DNA of 64,000 nucleotides from Pedobacter kyungheensis (GTDB lineage: Bacteria > Bacteroidota > Bacteroidia > Sphingobacteriales > Sphingobacteriaceae), in contig NZ_JSYN01000005.1 in assembly GCF_000812965.1 (NCBI RefSeq), forward strand, positions 124,001 through 188,000, given 5' to 3'. Both the position numbers and the translations under genes were made by a program. Below are positions 59,678-64,000 of this stretch, piece by piece. Each line of letters opens with the position of its first letter. Position 1 is the stretch's first letter. The notes beneath the pieces were generated by a model. The model was not told where the DNA came from, did no database searches, and worked only from the letters and a program-made list of their open reading frames with translations.

Positions 59678-60505
59678 TCACGCCTCCTGCAAATTTCCGA
59701 TTGCTTTTTGCAGAAAATTAGGTAAAATAACACTTTGGGTTAATACAATCCTCGCCGGATCGTCCAAGCTATTAAGCATATCCAGGTATTTCTGTTCGCC
59801 GTGCATATCTACAATGGCTTTTTTCCTTTCGTCTTGCAACAGGTACATTTTCATCCCCACCGGATCGGCCTCCGGATGGAATTGTGTGCCGATTATTTCA
59901 TCCGAAAACCGGATCGACATCATGCAGCGTTCTAAATCCACATGTTTACGCTCTTTTTCGATGGCCAACAACTTTGCCCCCTTTTTTTCAAAAGCAGCAA
60001 AATCAGGTTCGATTACCTGCCAATCCCTGCTATCTACAGAATAGAAGGGATTGGTAATACCTTCAAAAATTTCATCCTGCTCTCCGTCACCGGTAAGCGT
60101 AATTGGAAAAATACCGAATGCATTGGAACGTCTTTCGGTTACATTGCCCAACTGGTACTTGCGGCAAGCAAGCTGAAAAGAGTGGCAGATTAAAAAAGCG
60201 TATTTCTTTTTTTCTTCATTGTTTTGGTTAAATTCCTCAATCTGATCGAGCAGATTGAAGAAATCATTTTCCCATTTTTCGCCTTTACTTTCAACCGGAC
60301 TTCCCGGACCACCACTCGAAATATATGCATCGTAACCGATGCCCGGTATTTCGCCTTTTTGTCTTAAATCAAAAATATCAAAGGTTAAATCGATATTGTT
60401 TTCGTTTCTAAAACGGGATAAAATTTCCTGAATTCCCCGCATGCCCTGGTTAGGTGCGCCGTTATTCATGTCAATAACAGCCACCTTTAAGCCTCTTTTA
60501 TCCAT
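59678..60505 (-). CDS. Class I glutamine amidotransferase-like protein
   Basis: A 275-residue stand-alone GATase domain. The nucleophile is C107 in FLICHSFQLAC (normally GxCxGxQ), and H210 and E212 in TQFHPEAD complete the triad; the SSGGPGSP loop (63-70) forms the oxyanion region. The motif around Cys lacks the usual second Gly, so full activity is probable but not certain. GATases supply ammonia from glutamine to a partner synthetase; here the partner may be the GCS2-type ligase (7 bp upstream) or an ATP-grasp protein of the operon. Confidence 0.85.
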   Translation of the reverse strand: MDKRGLKVAVIDMNNGAPNQGMRGIQEILSRFRNENNIDLTFDIFDLRQKGEIPGIGYDAYISSGGPGSPVESKGEKWENDFFNLLDQIEEFNQNNEEKKKYAFLICHSFQLACRKYQLGNVTERRSNAFGIFPITLTGDGEQDEIFEGITNPFYSVDSRDWQVIEPDFAAFEKKGAKLLAIEKERKHVDLERCMMSIRFSDEIIGTQFHPEADPVGMKMYLLQDERKKAIVDMHGEQKYLDMLNSLDDPARIVLTQSVILPNFLQKAIGNLQEA

Positions 60506-60512
60506 TATAAAA

Positions 60513-61613
60513 TTACTTTGCGCCTATAAGTGTTTGAGTAGTAATGTAATCTACTACGGCTTCAAAGTTACCAGTTTGTTGGTAAACGGCCAACTGTCGG
60601 TCGGCGCCGGTACCATGTTCTAGTATTTTATGTACATAATTAATGTCGTCACGGCAGCCTAAATCATCCACTACATCATCTACAAAATCCAATAATTCTA
60701 AAATCAGGTTGCGACAGTTTATTTCCATTTCTTTACCGAAATCGATCAGGTTACCATCAATGCCATAACGGGCTGCACGCCATTTATTTTCGTTAATAAG
60801 GGCTCTTGAGTAACTGATAAACTTCATGTTTTGCAAACGTAATTTGTACAATTTGGCACATAAAGCCTGAAATAGGGCTGTAAAAGCCATCGTTTCATCA
60901 ATTAACATCGGGCAATCGCAAATGCGGAATTCAACGGTATCGAAGAAAGGATGTACACGAATATCCCACCAGATTTTCTTGGCGTTATCCATGCAATTGG
61001 TCTTGATCAGTAGTTTTACGTAATTGTCGTAATCTTCAATGCTGTTAAAAATATCAGGAATTCCGGTACGCGGAAATTTGTCGAAAATTTTTGTCCTGAA
61101 AGATTTGTAACCCGTATTGCGCGATTCCCAGAAAGGGGAGTTGGTTGACAAGGCAAACACATGGGGTAAAAAATACCTCACCTGGTTGGCAATGTGTATA
61201 GCCAGTTCGCGCGATTGAAAACCTACATGTACGTGCAGGCCGAAAATCAGGTTTGAACGGGCAGCTTCCTGCAGTTCGTTTACAATTTCGTTATAACGGG
61301 GGTGTTCGGTAATTAATTGTTTTTCCCAATGTGAAAAAGGGTGTGTGCCTGCAGCACCAATTCTTAAACCTTGTTCTCCGGCCAGTTGCGATACGGTATA
61401 ACGCAACTGGGAAATTTCTTTACGGGCCTCGGTGGTGGTGCGGCAAATGCCTGTACCTACCTCCACTACGGCCTGATGCATTTCTGCCTTAACCTGGTCT
61501 TTATGTATTTTTTGTGCGGCCTCTACAATTTTTTGTTCGTGAGAAGTAAGCTCTCTGGTAACGGGATCAATTACCATGTATTCTTCTTCTATGCCCAGCG
61601 TAAATTCATTCAT
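60513..61613 (-). CDS. YbdK-type carboxylate-amine ligase (GCS2 family)
   Basis: A 366-residue enzyme of the glutamate-cysteine ligase 2 family (COG2170 type). Marks are LGIEEEYMVIDPVTRELTSHE at the N-terminus, split near residues 6-25, EVGTGICRTTTEARKEI, FGLHVHVG and RICDCPMLIDETMA, which carry the metal and ATP ligands. E. coli YbdK has weak glutamate-cysteine ligase activity; in this operon it more likely joins other substrates. It lies 28 bp after the ATP-grasp gene and 7 bp before the GATase gene. Confidence 0.92.
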   Translation of the reverse strand: MNEFTLGIEEEYMVIDPVTRELTSHEQKIVEAAQKIHKDQVKAEMHQAVVEVGTGICRTTTEARKEISQLRYTVSQLAGEQGLRIGAAGTHPFSHWEKQLITEHPRYNEIVNELQEAARSNLIFGLHVHVGFQSRELAIHIANQVRYFLPHVFALSTNSPFWESRNTGYKSFRTKIFDKFPRTGIPDIFNSIEDYDNYVKLLIKTNCMDNAKKIWWDIRVHPFFDTVEFRICDCPMLIDETMAFTALFQALCAKLYKLRLQNMKFISYSRALINENKWRAARYGIDGNLIDFGKEMEINCRNLILELLDFVDDVVDDLGCRDDINYVHKILEHGTGADRQLAVYQQTGNFEAVVDYITTQTLIGAK

Positions 61614-61641
61614 GTTAATGCATATTAATTTTTAATCCCTG

Positions 61642-62709
61642 TTATTTCTTTGGCGTTGCTTTTTTAGGTTTGGCAACTGCTTTTTCTGCTGGAGCCTTTG
61701 CGGCTGGTGCTTTCTTAGCTGCAACAGGTTTACTCGCTTTCGGCGCTGCCTTAGCTACCAATGGTTTACCACCAACAGAAGCTTTAATGTACTCGCCCCA
61801 GGTTAAATTGTCTTGTCCGTCTTTTTGTGCTTTTGCCCTTTCTATAGCATAATTCGCAGTGGTTTCTACTACCCAATCAAAATTTTCCTGTCCAACACTT
61901 TTAACATCGGCATCCGGCGCAGGGTTGCAAAAGTCGATTGCAATTGGCACACCATCACGTACGGCAAACTCTACGGTATTAAAATCATAGCCTAAGTATT
62001 TACATAGTTTTAAGGTATATTCTTCAACTGTTTTAAGCAATTTCGGATCTGGAGATTTACCTTCGGTGGCGTATCTTAAGTGGTGCGGATTACGCGGATC
62101 GTACTGCATAATGCGCACATGCTTGCCACCAATGCAATAACACCTGAAATATTCTTCGAAAATAATTTCTTCCTGAAGCAGCATTACCAGTTGTTGGGTA
62201 CCGCTGTGCTTATCGAAAAAATCTTCTTTATTGTGTAGTTTGTAAACATCTCGCCAGCCACCGCCATCGTATGGTTTCATATAAGCGGGGAAACCGGTGT
62301 ATTCAAAAATGGCATCCCAATCCAGCGGCATAGCCAGGTTAGAGAAAGATTCGCTGGTTGTACCATCAGGGTGTTCCCTTGAAGGAATTAAAGCCGTTTT
62401 CGGTACCGGTACACCAATCTGTTCGGCCAGCACATTGTTAAAAAACTTTTCGTCGGCACTCCACCAGAAGGGGTTGTTAATTACGGCAGTGCCGGTAATG
62501 GCTGCATTTTTTAACGATGCACGGTAAAAAGGTACATCCTGCGAAATGCGGTCGATAATTACCGCATAACCGAGCGGTGCATTCTGAAACATCTTATCAA
62601 TTTTAACCGCTTCGGCGCTAATGCCTTTCTCTGCTTTTTGGTTAATTCTTTCGATTACGGCTTCAGGAAAAGAGCGTTCCTGTCCAAATAAAATCCCTAT
62701 TTTTTTCAT
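61642..62709 (-). CDS. RimK-like ATP-grasp protein with Lys/Ala/Pro-rich tail
   Basis: A 355-residue ATP-grasp protein. The nucleotide-binding part has FPAYMKPYDGGGWRDVYKL and LLQEEIIFEEYFRCYCIGG, and the metal-binding end reads FNTVEFAVRDG then IDFCNPAPDAD. From residue 315 to the end (61645-61767) the chain is a low-complexity tail of Lys, Ala and Pro with about 13 Lys, similar to histone-H1-like or linker tails; it may bind nucleic acid or polyanions or be a substrate. The tail is absent from ordinary ATP-grasp proteins. Second gene of the operon, 28 bp before the GCS2 ligase gene. Confidence 0.85.
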   Translation of the reverse strand: MKKIGILFGQERSFPEAVIERINQKAEKGISAEAVKIDKMFQNAPLGYAVIIDRISQDVPFYRASLKNAAITGTAVINNPFWWSADEKFFNNVLAEQIGVPVPKTALIPSREHPDGTTSESFSNLAMPLDWDAIFEYTGFPAYMKPYDGGGWRDVYKLHNKEDFFDKHSGTQQLVMLLQEEIIFEEYFRCYCIGGKHVRIMQYDPRNPHHLRYATEGKSPDPKLLKTVEEYTLKLCKYLGYDFNTVEFAVRDGVPIAIDFCNPAPDADVKSVGQENFDWVVETTANYAIERAKAQKDGQDNLTWGEYIKASVGGKPLVAKAAPKASKPVAAKKAPAAKAPAEKAVAKPKKATPKK

Positions 62710-62810
62710 TGGTAGATTTTTTAGTTTAATTGTTTAATTAGTTAATTGTTTCGGGACAGTTATTTATGTTAATTGATTATAGACAAAAGGCTTAGTACTA
62801 ATGACTGAAG

Positions 62811-63518
62811 TTATAGTTGCGCAATGTAATCTGGAAACATTTCCCGCCATATTGGCCAATCGTGGTCGGCATTGGGCCTGATATCCAGCCAGTGGTCGAT
62901 CCCTTTTTTACCTAAAATGGAAGATAAGTTTTCATTATCGGGCCTGCACATATCGCGATCCGTAGTGCCCAGTACAATTTTCATGTAGTGCAGTTCGGGG
63001 TTGCTGTTATTCAACACAAAATCTACAGGATTGTTGAAATATACATCATCGTTGTAAAAACCATCTAACTGACCGGTAATATCGAAAGCACCGCTCATGC
63101 TAAACATGTGGCTAACCAGCCAGGGGTGCCTGAAAGCAAAATTTGCCGCATGATACCCGCCGAAACTGCAACCTGCCGTAATAATTTTATTGTGACCGGT
63201 TTCGTGCCTGGCCAGCGGTGCAACTTCTTCCAGCAGGTATTTATCGTACCAGATGTGGTTTTTTACCCGATCTGCCGGGTGTATGCTTTTGTTGTACCAG
63301 CTCAGCTTATCAATTCCATCGGGACAATAGATTTTGATTTTGCCCTCGTTGATGAAGCCTTCTACAGCATCTATCAGTTTGAAATCTTTGTTTTCAAAGT
63401 ATCGCCCCATGCTCGTGGGGAACAACAGAACGGGGATACCACTGTGACCAAAGATGAGCATGTCGATTTCGCCGCTGAGGTTAGGGCTGTACCATTTCTT
63501 ATGTTCTTCTTTAACCAT
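62811..63518 (-). CDS. Alpha/beta-hydrolase-fold esterase
   Basis: A 235-residue esterase D/COG4947-like enzyme. The nucleophile is S118 in TAGCSFGGYHA; the acid is probably in LGTTDRDMC and H219 in NADHDWPIW completes the triad. No signal peptide, so it is cytoplasmic. It is the first gene of the six-gene minus-strand operon (next gene 101 bp away), facing another esterase gene across a 172-bp divergent promoter region. It could hydrolyse an ester or amide made by the ligases. Confidence 0.87.
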   Translation of the reverse strand: MVKEEHKKWYSPNLSGEIDMLIFGHSGIPVLLFPTSMGRYFENKDFKLIDAVEGFINEGKIKIYCPDGIDKLSWYNKSIHPADRVKNHIWYDKYLLEEVAPLARHETGHNKIITAGCSFGGYHAANFAFRHPWLVSHMFSMSGAFDITGQLDGFYNDDVYFNNPVDFVLNNSNPELHYMKIVLGTTDRDMCRPDNENLSSILGKKGIDHWLDIRPNADHDWPIWREMFPDYIAQL

Positions 63519-63638
63519 AACAAAAAATTGAATGTTTTAAGGTATAAATTAAAATTTATAAAAAGAATACTTTAAACGGTAATTTAAAGATGAAATGTAA
63601 AAATTAACCTTTGATAATTAATAGTTTATAGAGATTTG

Positions 63639-63646
63639 TACCTTTG
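63639..63646 (+). promoter_or_regulatory. Bacteroidota -7 box for the rightmost esterase gene
   Basis: TACCTTTG matches TAnnTTTG perfectly, with a possible TTTG 25 bases upstream (63610-63613), a little far. The 172-bp gap 63519-63690 also must hold the minus-strand operon promoter, for which only a weak TAAATTTT is seen. Confidence 0.5.
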
Positions 63647-63690
63647 CACCCTAATTCTGAGGCGACAGCCATGTGACAGGGATTTTGATT

Positions 63691-64000
63691 ATGATGTACA
63701 CTACAATTTTACCAGTAAAAATTAACACCAACAGTTATAAAATACCATCTGCTCATTTAAAACATGAGGTAGAAATAGATATTTATACACCCGAAGGTAT
63801 TTTGGGAAATGAAAAAATAGAACTGCTGTTATTGAATGATGGCCAGGATGTTGCCAAAATGGATTTTAGCCAGATTTTGGAGCATGCGCATCACGGTAAA
63901 AGAAACCACAGGTTAATTGTTGTGGCCATTAAAGCATCAGAAGAACGTTTGTTGGAGTATGGTGTAGCGGGTACGGCTGATTTTAAAGGGCGTGGGGCGA
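63691..64000 (+). CDS. Esterase family protein, 5' part only
   Basis: The frame opens at an ATG at 63691 (a second ATG follows at once) and continues for 103 residues to the window end. The sequence (EVEIDIYTPEGI, LLLLNDGQDV, RLIVVAIKASEERLLEYG) matches the N-terminal half of the putative esterase (enterochelin-esterase-like) fold, including the oxyanion-hole LNDGQD. The catalytic serine is beyond the window. It is transcribed away from the ligase operon and begins the divergent side. Confidence 0.75.
   Translation, partial: MMYTTILPVKINTNSYKIPSAHLKHEVEIDIYTPEGILGNEKIELLLLNDGQDVAKMDFSQILEHAHHGKRNHRLIVVAIKASEERLLEYGVAGTADFKGRGA

Noticed and set aside
63108..63575. 155-residue open frame on the plus strand at the right end
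   Set aside because: It is antisense to the esterase gene, which has an intact catalytic serine motif.

Overview
The window looks like a chromosomal segment of a Bacteroidota bacterium, most likely Sphingobacteriaceae (Pedobacter-like). The reasons are: promoters with the Bacteroidota -7 box TAnnTTTG, little use of Shine-Dalgarno sites, a gldJ gene and a porV gene, an ExbB-ExbD-ExbD-TonB operon, a short NuoG subunit in complex I, and many palindromic intergenic repeats. The genus is an inference from gene style; no rRNA or tRNA gene was seen.

Layout. 1-5.8 kb: partial SDR gene, histidine decarboxylase and an S41 protease on the minus strand, then murQ, a conserved unknown gene and a Bax-inhibitor-1 protein. 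5.9-11 kb: methionine block, with a SAM-I riboswitch ahead of metH and metF behind it. 11.1-14.1 kb: a second PLP decarboxylase, two small exported or membrane proteins and a REP-associated transposase (RAYT) surrounded by hairpins. 14.2-19.8 kb: threonine operon thrA-dinB-like-thrB-thrC on the minus strand, preceded by a Thr/Ile-rich leader peptide and a terminator hairpin, which together form a classical attenuator. 20.1-21.9 kb: pckA. 22-28 kb: exbB-exbD-exbD-tonB-small membrane protein-PstS-like lipoprotein-TPR protein. 28.1-41.9 kb: complex I genes nuoA to nuoN, with an ORF6N-domain gene lodged between nuoF and nuoG. 42-46.5 kb: DedA, pyrophosphatase, CNNM/CorC protein, rsmE, DUF4159 protein and a biotinyl carrier protein. 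46.6-50.6 kb: gldJ and porV, divergent, then ispF. 51.2-54.6 kb: one large GH18-polysaccharide deacetylase-GT2 fusion. 54.9-57.3 kb: pirin, YceI, a Crp/Fnr regulator and a 52-residue Cys-rich membrane protein. 57.4-57.7 kb: a tandemly duplicated repeat. 57.8-64 kb: a compact minus-strand operon of esterase, ATP-grasp, GCS2-type ligase, class I amidotransferase, membrane protein and second ATP-grasp, with a divergent esterase running off the window.

The most interesting items are the threonine attenuator, with an antiterminator pairing that overlaps the end of the leader peptide; the uncharacterised amidoligase operon; the tripartite polysaccharide enzyme; and a 65-bp intergenic repeat that also occurs in frame inside metH. 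All functional calls come from reading motifs by eye; no database search was run.
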